Source of the DNA: Pseudomonas chlororaphis
Lineage (GTDB): Bacteria; Pseudomonadota; Gammaproteobacteria; Pseudomonadales; Pseudomonadaceae
DNA: 64,000 bases
Assembly (NCBI RefSeq): GCF_001921865.1
Contig: NZ_MSCT01000016.1
Span: 62,001 to 126,000, forward strand
Direction: 5' to 3'
Shown: one piece after another, positions 1 to 8,276 of the stretch
How positions within the stretch are numbered: the first letter of the stretch is position 1
Layout: every line of letters begins with the position of its first letter
Position numbers and translations under genes: made by a program
The notes under the pieces: generated by a model
The model's database searches: none
Seen by the model: the letters and a program-made list of their open reading frames with translations, nothing else
Told to the model about the DNA's origin: nothing

Positions 1-442
1 ATGCCTGGGCCAGCAGCGCTTCGTAGCCGTACATCCCGTCTGGCGTGGCCCCCTCGCCGACGTAGATGACGTGACGAAGAGAAGCGACCTGCTCGCACAT
101 CCCCAGGGCCACATCCTTGAACGTCTCGTCGACCAGCAAGATCGAGGTTTTCGAGTCATTCAACGCATAGGCGTTTTCCTCCGCGCTCCAGCGGGTGTTG
201 CAGAGATTGAGGACGGCGTCGGCCCAGGGTACGGCGAAGCAGTATTCGAGGTAGCGGTCGGAGTTCAACCCCAGCATGGCAACGCAATCGTCGCGCTTGA
301 CGCCCAGCTCACGCAGCGCCCCGGCCAGCCTCGCAACGCGCTCGACAAACTGCTGCAGAGTGCGCCTGCGATCGCCGCAGATCGTCATCAGGCGCGTGGG
401 CGCACGTTGGAGGTTACGGTGCAGGGGCTGAGTGAAGTACAT
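1..442 (-). CDS. Acyl-CoA synthetase (AMP-binding), N-terminal part, cut by window edge
   Basis: The first 147 codons of an ANL-superfamily acyl-CoA ligase read leftwards off the window. The ATG at 442-440 begins MYFTQPLHRNLQRAP, followed by the usual N-terminal landmarks: a GDRRRTLQQFVERVARLAGAL segment that matches the 'G..T..ef..r..rlA..L' start of the family, then LGVKRDDCVAMLGLNSDRYL and NTRWSAEENAYALNDS, typical of fatty-acyl and AlkK-like ligases. The ATP-binding loop and catalytic lysine lie outside the window, so substrate class cannot be judged. Such enzymes turn a carboxylic acid, ATP and CoA into acyl-CoA, AMP and pyrophosphate. It follows the acyl-CoA dehydrogenase gene by 94 bp on the same strand and would supply CoA esters to the cluster. 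Family is secure; specificity is not. Confidence 0.85.
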   Translation of the reverse strand, partial: MYFTQPLHRNLQRAPTRLMTICGDRRRTLQQFVERVARLAGALRELGVKRDDCVAMLGLNSDRYLEYCFAVPWADAVLNLCNTRWSAEENAYALNDSKTSILLVDETFKDVALGMCEQVASLRHVIYVGEGATPDGMYGYEALLAQA

Positions 443-536
443 GGTCTCTCCTGGCTTACAGCTATTATTGTTGTCCTTGCCTTTTGGGCAGGAAACGGCA
501 GCGCCGGGCGCTGGCCGTCTTGAGGCATGAGGTTTC

Positions 537-1679
537 TTACAGGGTGCGAGCGATCAGCTCTTTCATGATCTCGGTCGTGCCGCCGTAGATCCGGGTCACC
601 CGCGAATCGGCCCAGGCCCGGGTGATCGGGTATTCCCACATGTAACCGTAGCCGCCGTGCAGTTGGACGCAATCGTCGATCACCCGGCATTGCAGTTCGC
701 TGAGCCAATACTTGGCCATCGAAGCGGTAGCCGCATCGAGCTGCCCCTTGAGCGAAAGCTCGATACAACGGTCGATGAAGACCCGGCCAATCTGTACCTC
801 GGTCTTGATCTCGGCAAGCGTGTGGCGGGTGACCTGGAAATCGAGAATGTCCTTGCCGAATGCCTTGCGCTCGCGGCAGTAACCCGTGGTCCACTCGAGC
901 GCGGTCTCCGCCATGGCCGCGGCGCTGATGGCTATTTGCAAACGCTCCCAGGGCAGCTCCTGCATCAACGCGGCAAAACCGCCACCTTCCACGCCGAGCA
1001 GGTTATGCGCCGGCACGCGGACATTGTCGAAAAACAGCTCGCCGGTGTCCTGCGCCTTCAAGCCTACCTTCTTCAGGCGCTTGCCCTTGCTGAAGCCGGG
1101 CATCGCGCTGTCGACGATGAACAGGCTGATCCCCTTTGCCCCGGCCGAGGGATCGGTCTTGGCGACGACGATCACCAGATCGCAATGCATGGCGTTGGTA
1201 ATGAAGGTCTTGGAGCCGTTGATCACATAGTGGTCGCCATCGCGCACGGCGGTGGTACGCACGCCTTGCAGATCGGAGCCGGCGCCCGCCTCGGTCATTG
1301 CAATGGCGCCGATCATCTCGCCGCACGCCATCTTGGGCAGGTAGGCCTGCTTCAGGTATTCGCTGCCGTTGTGCAGGATGTAGGGGGCAACGATCTCCGA
1401 GTGCAGATTGAGCCCCATGAGGTTAGCCACCCCGAGGCGCATGCACTCCTCGAACAGGACCACGCTGTAGAGTTTGTCGGCGCCCACGCCGCCATATTCC
1501 CCGGGAATGCTCGAGCAGAGGAAACCCGCCGCGCCGGCCTTCTCCCAGATCTCCCGGTCGATGAAGCCTTGTTCTTCGTAACGCTCGTAGTGAGGTAATA
1601 CTTCCTGCTCGATGAAACGCTGTACGGATTCTTTGAACTGCAGGTGCTCTTCGCTGAACAGGGTACGTGGAATACTCAA
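537..1679 (-). CDS. Acyl-CoA dehydrogenase, LCAD-like
   Basis: A 380-residue flavoenzyme that would introduce the alpha,beta double bond of an acyl-CoA. It has the family's usual length and both signatures: AIAMTEAGAGSDLQGV near residues 126-140 and QLHGGYGYMWEYPITR near 342-357. The C-terminal motif reads IYGGTTEIMKEL, so the catalytic glutamate of MCAD-type enzymes (YEGT) is absent. Instead there is a glutamate at about 245 in ELPWERLQIA, the place used by long-chain and isovaleryl-CoA dehydrogenases. Human LCAD shares this arrangement and accepts methyl-branched substrates; applying that here is inference. It lies 158 bp downstream of the LuxR-type regulator gene and upstream of the acyl-CoA ligase, same strand. 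Electrons would go to ETF, which is not encoded nearby. Confidence 0.92.
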   Translation of the reverse strand: MSIPRTLFSEEHLQFKESVQRFIEQEVLPHYERYEEQGFIDREIWEKAGAAGFLCSSIPGEYGGVGADKLYSVVLFEECMRLGVANLMGLNLHSEIVAPYILHNGSEYLKQAYLPKMACGEMIGAIAMTEAGAGSDLQGVRTTAVRDGDHYVINGSKTFITNAMHCDLVIVVAKTDPSAGAKGISLFIVDSAMPGFSKGKRLKKVGLKAQDTGELFFDNVRVPAHNLLGVEGGGFAALMQELPWERLQIAISAAAMAETALEWTTGYCRERKAFGKDILDFQVTRHTLAEIKTEVQIGRVFIDRCIELSLKGQLDAATASMAKYWLSELQCRVIDDCVQLHGGYGYMWEYPITRAWADSRVTRIYGGTTEIMKELIARTL

Positions 1680-1837
1680 AAGGTGGCTCCCGAAAAGGTC
1701 CAGGCGGGCACGGTTTCGCCTACGCCGTTCCTTGGCACCCTATCGCAAGGCCACCCCCGGCAACCCTCCCATTTCGGGAGGGGGGCACCTGCCGCCCAAG
1801 GGCCCGGGGACGTCTCCAGGGGCGACGGGCGCTCGCG

Positions 1838-4558
1838 CTAATCGACCAATCCGGCTTGCCGAGCCTTGCTTACCGCGTCCTCGCGCGAAAAGGCGCCGAG
1901 CTTGCCGAAGATATTCTTGAGGTGCCACTTGATGGTCCCGGGCGACAGGTCCAGGGTCCTGGCGATGCTCTTGGTCGACAGCCCACGGGCCAGATACCCG
2001 ACAACCTCAAGCTCTCGCGGCGAGAGAATATCGCTTGCCCCCGGCCGTGCCCGGCCGCCCTCGTCCAGCCCGCTGGAGACGCTCTGCGAGTCGGCGGCAC
2101 GCATCAGGCAATGCCTTATGTAATCCCGCTCCAACGGCGTCAGCACCTTGGCAGGGAGCGATTGCAACAGGCTCAGCCCTGGCGCCCCTTCATCCAGGAA
2201 AACCCGAAACATGCCATATTCACAGGCGCTGCGCAGCGCCACCGAGACATGGCGCTGCGCCTCGTCCGGCTCGTTCAGGGCCGTCCTCGCGATAGCCGCA
2301 CGGATCCGCAATACGGTCGCCGGCTGTAGCTGTCCGCACTCCTGACAGATAAGCGCCCAGTTTTCCCCGACCTCTGCCGCCCCCCGGTAATCACCTTCGG
2401 CCAGGGCCAACGCGGTTTGCGCCAGGGCCAGGGCCAGGGGAATTTCGGCCCAGGCACAACCGCGCTTGTCCAGATAGGGCATGGCCAGGACGCTCAGGCG
2501 CCGGAACGCCTCCCGGGCCCGCGCCAGGTCCTGCTGGTGGCAGGCAATGCGTATCTGCTCCGCCAGACGCCATGCCTGAAGGCGGTCCAGCCCAATGGTC
2601 TCAGCGATTTCTCCGAGTCGCTCGAGCGTCCCATGGGCCGCCTCCACCCTCCCCGCGGCACACTGCAAATGCGCCTGGGCAAGGTGAGCGAAGAGCACAC
2701 AGTCCGCCGTTCCCAGGACTTCAGCGACTTCGAAGCATTGCTCGACATAACCCTCGGCGGCTTCAAGGCTGTCCAGGTGATAACAGGTCAAGGCCAGGGT
2801 GGACTTGATGAGTATGGCGGCATCCTGTGCCAGCGAAACGTTGCGCGTGATCTGCACGATGGCGGCTTCGAGGTCGCGCCGGGCCTGGTTCATGTCGCCC
2901 TGGACAAAAAAGCTCAGGCCACACAGCGCATCAAAGAACGGCCGTGCCCGAGGGCCTTTCGCCTGCTTGAGCAGCCCTCGCTTGCTGTACACCAGATCCC
3001 GCACGCTCACCGGGCGACCGGCCTTGAGCAAGACCATGCCGGTAAGGGTGTAGAGCATCAGCAAATGAAAGCTGCGCTGGCTCGGCGGCTGCGCGATCAA
3101 GGGTTCGAGCAACGCCAGGGCCTGCGCCGTGTCATCGCGCCGCAGCAGGTACATGCCGCGCAACAGGCGTAATTCGACCTCTATTTCCAGCCTGCCGGCG
3201 TCGGGGTGCGCCTCGATCGCACCCAGCGTCATCTCGAAACGCTCCATGCGATTGCACGTCAACTCGGCCCAGCCGACGACCAGGAGCAGATCGACCTGGC
3301 TGCCCCAGGCCTCGCGCGGCAACTCGTCGGCCAGTTGTAGCAACTGCGCGAAATGCGCATCGCTGATCAACCCCCGCGCCGCCCGCACCAGCAGTTGCAC
3401 GCTGCCGGCCAGATCATTGGCCGCCTGGGCGTGGCGAATCGCTTCGACATACAGGCCCTGATCCGCGAACCATTGGCTGGCGGCACGGTTGATCCGGATC
3501 ACCTCCTGCGGCGGCAGCGCATCGCGACGCCGCTCCAGATACCCGGAAAACATCTGGTGGAAACGCAACCACTGAGTACGCCCCTCGAGGTCGATCGGCA
3601 GCAGGAAGAGGTTTTGTTCGAGCAAGATATCGATCACCGCAACGCTCTCGGGGTTGCCCGTCAATGCCACGCACAACTCGCGATTGAACCGCCGGCAGGT
3701 CGAAACCTGCACCATGGCGGCAATTTGCTCGGCGCACAGCACCCGACTGATGCAGTCATCGAGATAGGCATCGATACCGGCTCCGTCGACCGCGATGTTG
3801 GCATCGCGGCTGGCGCGAAAACTGTGCTCGAAGTCACCGCTGTGGCGCAGAGACAGGACCCCGATCTGCAGGCCCGCGGCCCAGCCGTCAGTCAGTTCAT
3901 ACAGGCGTTGCTGCTGCTCCGGGGGCAAGCCCTCAAGACCGTTGAGTGCGAGCAGGCTGAATTGCTCCTCGGCCGTCAGCCGCAAGTCGGAGAAATCGAT
4001 CTGGGTCAACTGCCCCTTGATCCCCATCGCCACCAGGCCAAGCGCCGGGCGCTGGCGTGTGGTGATCAGCAGATGAAAATTGTCCGGCGCCAACTCGAGC
4101 AGGCGCTGGATCATCGTCAATGCCGGCTGCGCAGTGAGGAAATGCAGGTCCTCGAGGAACAGGCAGATGGAGCGCGGATGCTCGTAGAGTGCATTGATCA
4201 GCAGCGATAGCAGAATCTCCAGCGAACGCGGGTCCGTACGCTCGCTCAGGCCGATCATTTCGTCGCCGACCGCCAGGCCCGCGGCCCCAAGGCTCGCGAC
4301 CAGGTACGCCGCCCATAACGCATCGTCGTCGGGGCCCAGGTTGAACCAGGCGACATCATGCCCGGCACGGATCAAGCGCTGCCGCCATTGCGCGGTCAAC
4401 GTGCTTTTGCCGCTGCCCGCCGGCCCCAGGATCAGGGTCAGTTTGCGCTCACGCCCAGCCTCGAGCAGCTCCAGCAGGCGCTCCCGCTGCAACGCCCGCG
4501 GATCGACACGGGGCGGCGACCATTTGGTGCGGATGAGAATGGTGTTAGGGCACTTCAT
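1838..4558 (-). CDS. Large LuxR-family transcriptional regulator, MalT/AlkS-like
   Basis: A 906-residue ATP-dependent activator of the LAL (MalT) type. The N-terminus reads MKCPNTILIRTKWSPPRV, followed by a P-loop GPAGSGKSTLTAQW near residues 45-60 and a STAND-type ATPase with LFLEDLHFL as Walker B. The long middle is helical and TPR-like (about 400-800). The C-terminus is a LuxR helix-turn-helix beginning SPRELEVVGYLARGLSTKSI. AlkS of the Pseudomonas alkane operon has the same architecture and a similar size (about 880 residues). I chose the ATG at 4558 because the IRTK..PPR motif normally sits close to the start in this family; an in-frame ATG 33 bases upstream (4591) remains possible, and neither has a strong Shine-Dalgarno. 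It lies between the PHA synthase and the acyl-CoA dehydrogenase genes and probably senses a pathway intermediate. The ligand is unknown. Confidence 0.88.
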   Translation of the reverse strand: MKCPNTILIRTKWSPPRVDPRALQRERLLELLEAGRERKLTLILGPAGSGKSTLTAQWRQRLIRAGHDVAWFNLGPDDDALWAAYLVASLGAAGLAVGDEMIGLSERTDPRSLEILLSLLINALYEHPRSICLFLEDLHFLTAQPALTMIQRLLELAPDNFHLLITTRQRPALGLVAMGIKGQLTQIDFSDLRLTAEEQFSLLALNGLEGLPPEQQQRLYELTDGWAAGLQIGVLSLRHSGDFEHSFRASRDANIAVDGAGIDAYLDDCISRVLCAEQIAAMVQVSTCRRFNRELCVALTGNPESVAVIDILLEQNLFLLPIDLEGRTQWLRFHQMFSGYLERRRDALPPQEVIRINRAASQWFADQGLYVEAIRHAQAANDLAGSVQLLVRAARGLISDAHFAQLLQLADELPREAWGSQVDLLLVVGWAELTCNRMERFEMTLGAIEAHPDAGRLEIEVELRLLRGMYLLRRDDTAQALALLEPLIAQPPSQRSFHLLMLYTLTGMVLLKAGRPVSVRDLVYSKRGLLKQAKGPRARPFFDALCGLSFFVQGDMNQARRDLEAAIVQITRNVSLAQDAAILIKSTLALTCYHLDSLEAAEGYVEQCFEVAEVLGTADCVLFAHLAQAHLQCAAGRVEAAHGTLERLGEIAETIGLDRLQAWRLAEQIRIACHQQDLARAREAFRRLSVLAMPYLDKRGCAWAEIPLALALAQTALALAEGDYRGAAEVGENWALICQECGQLQPATVLRIRAAIARTALNEPDEAQRHVSVALRSACEYGMFRVFLDEGAPGLSLLQSLPAKVLTPLERDYIRHCLMRAADSQSVSSGLDEGGRARPGASDILSPRELEVVGYLARGLSTKSIARTLDLSPGTIKWHLKNIFGKLGAFSREDAVSKARQAGLVD

Positions 4559-4702
4559 AAGACTGACAAACCCATGAATGACACATGTCACGCTCGATGC
4601 ATTTTAGCGCGACAGCGCTCCTGCGCCAGAAAAGAGAACATGCTGGAAGCGCCGTAGGCCGGCGGGATACAACGCCGGCCAAGTTGCCCGATTGCGCTCG
4701 CG

Positions 4703-6379
4703 TCAGCGCCTATGCACATAAGTGCCGGGGGAGGCTTCGGCGGCTGGGTAAGCCTTGTTGCCCAGTTTACCGGGGGCCTTCTTGCCCTTGCCTGAGCGTG
4801 CCTGCAGCCAGCTTTGCCAGTGGCCCCACCAGGACCCGCTGTGCTCGCTGGAACTCTCCAGCCACGCCTGGGCCTCTTCAGGCAGGCTGCTGCCCGTCAT
4901 GAAGCGGGCCTTGGGATTATCCGGCGGGTTGAGAATGCTCTGGATATGCCCGCTGTTGGACAGCACGAACTCGCCCTGGCCGCCGAACAGGTGCATCGAG
5001 CGGTAGCAGGTGTCCCAGGGCGTGATGTGATCGGTGAGCCCTGCCATACAGTAGAAGTCACTGGTGACCTGCCCGAGGTCTATCGGTGTGCCGCAGACCT
5101 CCAGGGCGCCGGCGCGGGCCAACGGATTGGTCTGGTACATCTCGATGAATTCGCCGTGCAGCGCCGCCGGCAGGTTGGTGGTGTCGTTGTTCCAGTACAG
5201 GACATCGAACGCCGGCGGCTCGTTACCGAGCAGGTAGTTGTTGACCCAGTAGTTCCAGATCAGGTCGTTGGGCCGCATCCAGGCGAAGACTTTTGCCAGC
5301 TCGCGGCCCTCCAGCACGCCGGCCTGGTAGGAGCGGCGCTTGACCTCCTCCAGGGTCTTCTCGTCGGCGAACAGCGAGACCTGGGTGTCGGGGCGTATAT
5401 CCAGCATGCTGACCCCCAGGGTGAAGGCATTCACCTTGGTCTCGCCCAGGGCCGCGTAGTGGCCCAGCAGCGACGACATGGTGCTGCCTCCGGAACAGGC
5501 GCCGAAGGTGTTCAGGTCGGCGCTACCGGTAATCGCCAGCACCGCATCGACGGCTTCTTTCAGCGCTTCGACATAGCTGGACAACCCCCACTCGCGCTGT
5601 GCCTTGCCCGGGTTGCGCCAACTGACGGCGAACACCTGGACGCCACTGTCGAGGAGGTAGCGGATCAGGCTCTTCTGCGGCGCCAGGTCGAACAGGTAGA
5701 ACTTGTTGATCTGCGGCGGAACCACCAGCAAGGGACGCTCCAGTACCTGTTCGGTGCGGGGCGTGTACTGGATCAACTCCAGCCACTCATTGCGAAACAC
5801 CACCGCGCCTTCGGTGGTTCCCAGGTTGCGTCCTACTTCAAAAGCGCTCTTGTCCACCTGGCTGGGCATGCCGCCGTTTTCGATCAGGTCCTTGACCAGG
5901 TGCGAAGCCCCTTTCAGGGCACTCCTGCCGCCGGTTTCGAAGAAGCGCTTGAGCGCTGCCGGGTTGGCCGGGGTGTTGGTCGGTGCCAGCGCCCCGGCCA
6001 ACAGGTCGATGACGAACTGGCCACGGGCGGCATCCTGTTCGCAGAGATTGCTGCTGCTGATCCAGTCGTTCAGTTCCCGACTCCAGGCCAGGTAGGCCTT
6101 CATGTAACGGCGGTAGAACGGATTGTGCTGCCAGGTCGGGTCATCGAAGCGCTTGTCGCCCGCCGCCGGCTTCAGTGCCGAGCGGTCGAGCAGGATATTC
6201 GTCAACTCCACGCCAAAGGCGGCCATATGCCGGGCACTGTGCGCAGGCTGCCTCAACACGTGTTGCAGGACCATGCGGGCGCTGCCGAGCACATCGCGAC
6301 CGCGGGGGCCGAACGCTGGATTCAGGCTCAAGGTGTACTTCGCAGCCTGCAGGGAGAGTTCTTTATCGTTCTTGTCCAT
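4703..6379 (-). CDS. phaC: Class II poly(3-hydroxyalkanoate) synthase
   Basis: Polymerises (R)-3-hydroxyacyl-CoA into medium-chain-length PHA on granule surfaces. At 558 residues from MDKNDKELSLQAAK it has the class II length. The catalytic triad is visible: nucleophile Cys295 in the lipase-like box TFGACSGGST, Asp450 in MAGLTDHITPWDTC and His478 in SNSGHIQSILNPP. The frame is open further upstream, but the ATG at 6379 has GGAG seven bases before it and begins with a typical PhaC N-terminus. None of the usual partners (phaZ, phaC2, phaD, phaF, phaI) is adjacent, so this is an orphan synthase inside an alcohol and acyl-CoA degradation cluster. It lies 269 bp downstream of the GMC alcohol dehydrogenase gene on the same strand. 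The (R)-hydratase-like MaoC protein of the same cluster could feed it (inference). Confidence 0.95.
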   Translation of the reverse strand: MDKNDKELSLQAAKYTLSLNPAFGPRGRDVLGSARMVLQHVLRQPAHSARHMAAFGVELTNILLDRSALKPAAGDKRFDDPTWQHNPFYRRYMKAYLAWSRELNDWISSSNLCEQDAARGQFVIDLLAGALAPTNTPANPAALKRFFETGGRSALKGASHLVKDLIENGGMPSQVDKSAFEVGRNLGTTEGAVVFRNEWLELIQYTPRTEQVLERPLLVVPPQINKFYLFDLAPQKSLIRYLLDSGVQVFAVSWRNPGKAQREWGLSSYVEALKEAVDAVLAITGSADLNTFGACSGGSTMSSLLGHYAALGETKVNAFTLGVSMLDIRPDTQVSLFADEKTLEEVKRRSYQAGVLEGRELAKVFAWMRPNDLIWNYWVNNYLLGNEPPAFDVLYWNNDTTNLPAALHGEFIEMYQTNPLARAGALEVCGTPIDLGQVTSDFYCMAGLTDHITPWDTCYRSMHLFGGQGEFVLSNSGHIQSILNPPDNPKARFMTGSSLPEEAQAWLESSSEHSGSWWGHWQSWLQARSGKGKKAPGKLGNKAYPAAEASPGTYVHRR

Positions 6380-6648
6380 TGTGGCACTCCATGCTGAGCG
6401 CAACGCCCGCTGGTGGCCAGGGGCATCGATCGGGTTACCGGAAACACTCCGTCGCATAGACGGCAGGCCAGCCCTCTGCGGGCTCAAGCCTCATTGCACT
6501 GGCGCTTTCCTCCTCCGTAGGCGCGGGGCACGGCCAGGGCGGCTCGGCCCTCGAAAATGAATGACGGATGCAAGCCCGCTGGCAGGGAGCCAGGCCGGGC
6601 GCCGCACATGCGGCGACTCGCCGGCCTCCCCTCCAACCGCAGGGTCTT

Positions 6649-8265
6649 TCACTGGCGGCGCGCATCTTCCTTGAGCATGTCGGCCGCCTTCTCACCGATC
6701 ATGACGGTCGGCGCGTTGGTGTTGCCGCCGGTGATGCTCGGCATGATCGACGCATCGGCAATGCGCAGGCCTTCAATGCCACGCACGCGCAAACGCTCGT
6801 CGACCACGGCCATCGGGTCGCTGGCCGGCCCCATCTTGCATGTGCCGACCGGGTGGTACTGGGTATCGGCGCGACTGCGGATGTCCTGCTCGATCTGTCG
6901 ATCGTCGTTCCAGTCAACGGGGTAGATGAGCTGCGCCCCGAAGCGCGCGAAATGTTCGGACTCGAGGATGCGGGCCTGGATCTTCGCAGCCCGGATCAAT
7001 AATTCGATGTCCTCGCGCCGATCGAAGAAGCGCGGGTCGATGACGGGCGCATCCAGCGGATCGCGACTGCGCAGGGTAACGGAGCCGATGCTTTTCGGAC
7101 GCAACACCTCGATATGGCAGCTGTAGCCATACCCCCAGTGCAGGTGGCGGCCATGGTCGTCGACCACCGCGGTGACGAAGACCATTTGCAGGTCGGGCTT
7201 GCTCAACGCCGGATCGGAACGCAGGAAGGCCCCGGCCTCGGCAAAGTTGGTGGTCAGCATGCCAGTGCGCCTGCCCGCCCACTCCACCGCGGCGGCGGCC
7301 AGCTTGACGCTGGAGCCGAGGGTCAGGCCCAGGCAGCCTTCCGGATGGCTGACCTTGTAGGGCACCGTGTAGTCGATGTGATCCTGCAGGTTCTGCCCCA
7401 CGCCAGGCAGGTCCAGCAGCACCGGGATACCCAGCCGGGTCAACTCTTGGGCCGGGCCGATACCGGACAGCATCAATGCCTGCGGCGAGCCAAAGGCACC
7501 GGCGGCGAGGATCACCTCGCGGCGCGCGCGTACTTCCTCGATCTGCTTGCCGTTGTGGTAACGAACCCCCACGCAGCGCTTGCCCTCGAAGATCAGGCTG
7601 TGGAAGGGAGCGTTGAGGTAGAGCCGCAGATTGTCGCGACCCAGGACAGGCCACAGATAGCCCTTGGCCGCGCTGCAACGCTCGCCATCCTTCTGGGTCA
7701 CCTGATAACGGAAACAGCCATCCTGCTCGCGTCCGTTGTAATCGTCGGTACGCGCAATACCCTGCGCCTGGGCGGCGCTCATGAACACGTCGCACAGCGG
7801 GCTCGGCGACTGCAGCTCGGCGACATTCAGCGGCCCCCCGGCGCCATGGAACTCGTTCTCGCCGAAGCGCTCGTTGTTCTCCGACCTCTTGAAGTACGGC
7901 AAGACTTCCTCGTAGCTCCAGCCGGGGTTGCCGAGGCTGTCCCAGTGGTCGTAGTCCCAGCGATGGCCGCGGACATAGACCATGCCGTTGATCGAACTGG
8001 ACCCGCCCAGGGTCTTGCCGCGCGGCTGATAGCCCTTGCGCCCGTTGAGCCCCGGCTGCGGCACGGTCTCGAACGACCAGTTATGGAAACCTTCGCGCAA
8101 CATCACCACCACGCCAGGTGGCGCCTGGACCAGAAGCTTCTTGTCACTGCCGCCGGCCTCGAGCAGGCAAACGCTGACGTGCGGATCCTCGCTCAGCCGC
8201 GCCGCGACCGGACAGCCGCCCGAGCCCCCGCCAACCACTACGTAATCGAACACATTCTGGGTCAT
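6649..8265 (-). CDS. GMC-family alcohol dehydrogenase (AlkJ/choline dehydrogenase-like)
   Basis: A 538-residue FAD enzyme that would oxidise a primary alcohol to the aldehyde. The ADP-binding loop is at the very N-terminus (DYVVVGGGSGGCPVAARLS, about 7-25). GMC signature 1 appears as GKTLGGSSSINGMVYVRG, signature 2 as GAFGSPQALMLSGIGP, and the C-terminal active site as YHPVGTCKMG with the following GGNTNAPTVMIG. The frame is open 79 codons further upstream, but that part has no family similarity; the ATG at 8265 starts directly at the FAD domain. Its start is 11 bp after the stop of the aldehyde dehydrogenase gene on the same strand, so the two are probably co-transcribed. Choline oxidation is unlikely because no bet gene is present; AlkJ-like aliphatic alcohol oxidation fits the neighbours better. 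Substrate is inferred. Confidence 0.92.
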   Translation of the reverse strand: MTQNVFDYVVVGGGSGGCPVAARLSEDPHVSVCLLEAGGSDKKLLVQAPPGVVVMLREGFHNWSFETVPQPGLNGRKGYQPRGKTLGGSSSINGMVYVRGHRWDYDHWDSLGNPGWSYEEVLPYFKRSENNERFGENEFHGAGGPLNVAELQSPSPLCDVFMSAAQAQGIARTDDYNGREQDGCFRYQVTQKDGERCSAAKGYLWPVLGRDNLRLYLNAPFHSLIFEGKRCVGVRYHNGKQIEEVRARREVILAAGAFGSPQALMLSGIGPAQELTRLGIPVLLDLPGVGQNLQDHIDYTVPYKVSHPEGCLGLTLGSSVKLAAAAVEWAGRRTGMLTTNFAEAGAFLRSDPALSKPDLQMVFVTAVVDDHGRHLHWGYGYSCHIEVLRPKSIGSVTLRSRDPLDAPVIDPRFFDRREDIELLIRAAKIQARILESEHFARFGAQLIYPVDWNDDRQIEQDIRSRADTQYHPVGTCKMGPASDPMAVVDERLRVRGIEGLRIADASIMPSITGGNTNAPTVMIGEKAADMLKEDARRQ

Positions 8266-8276
8266 GTCTATCGTCC

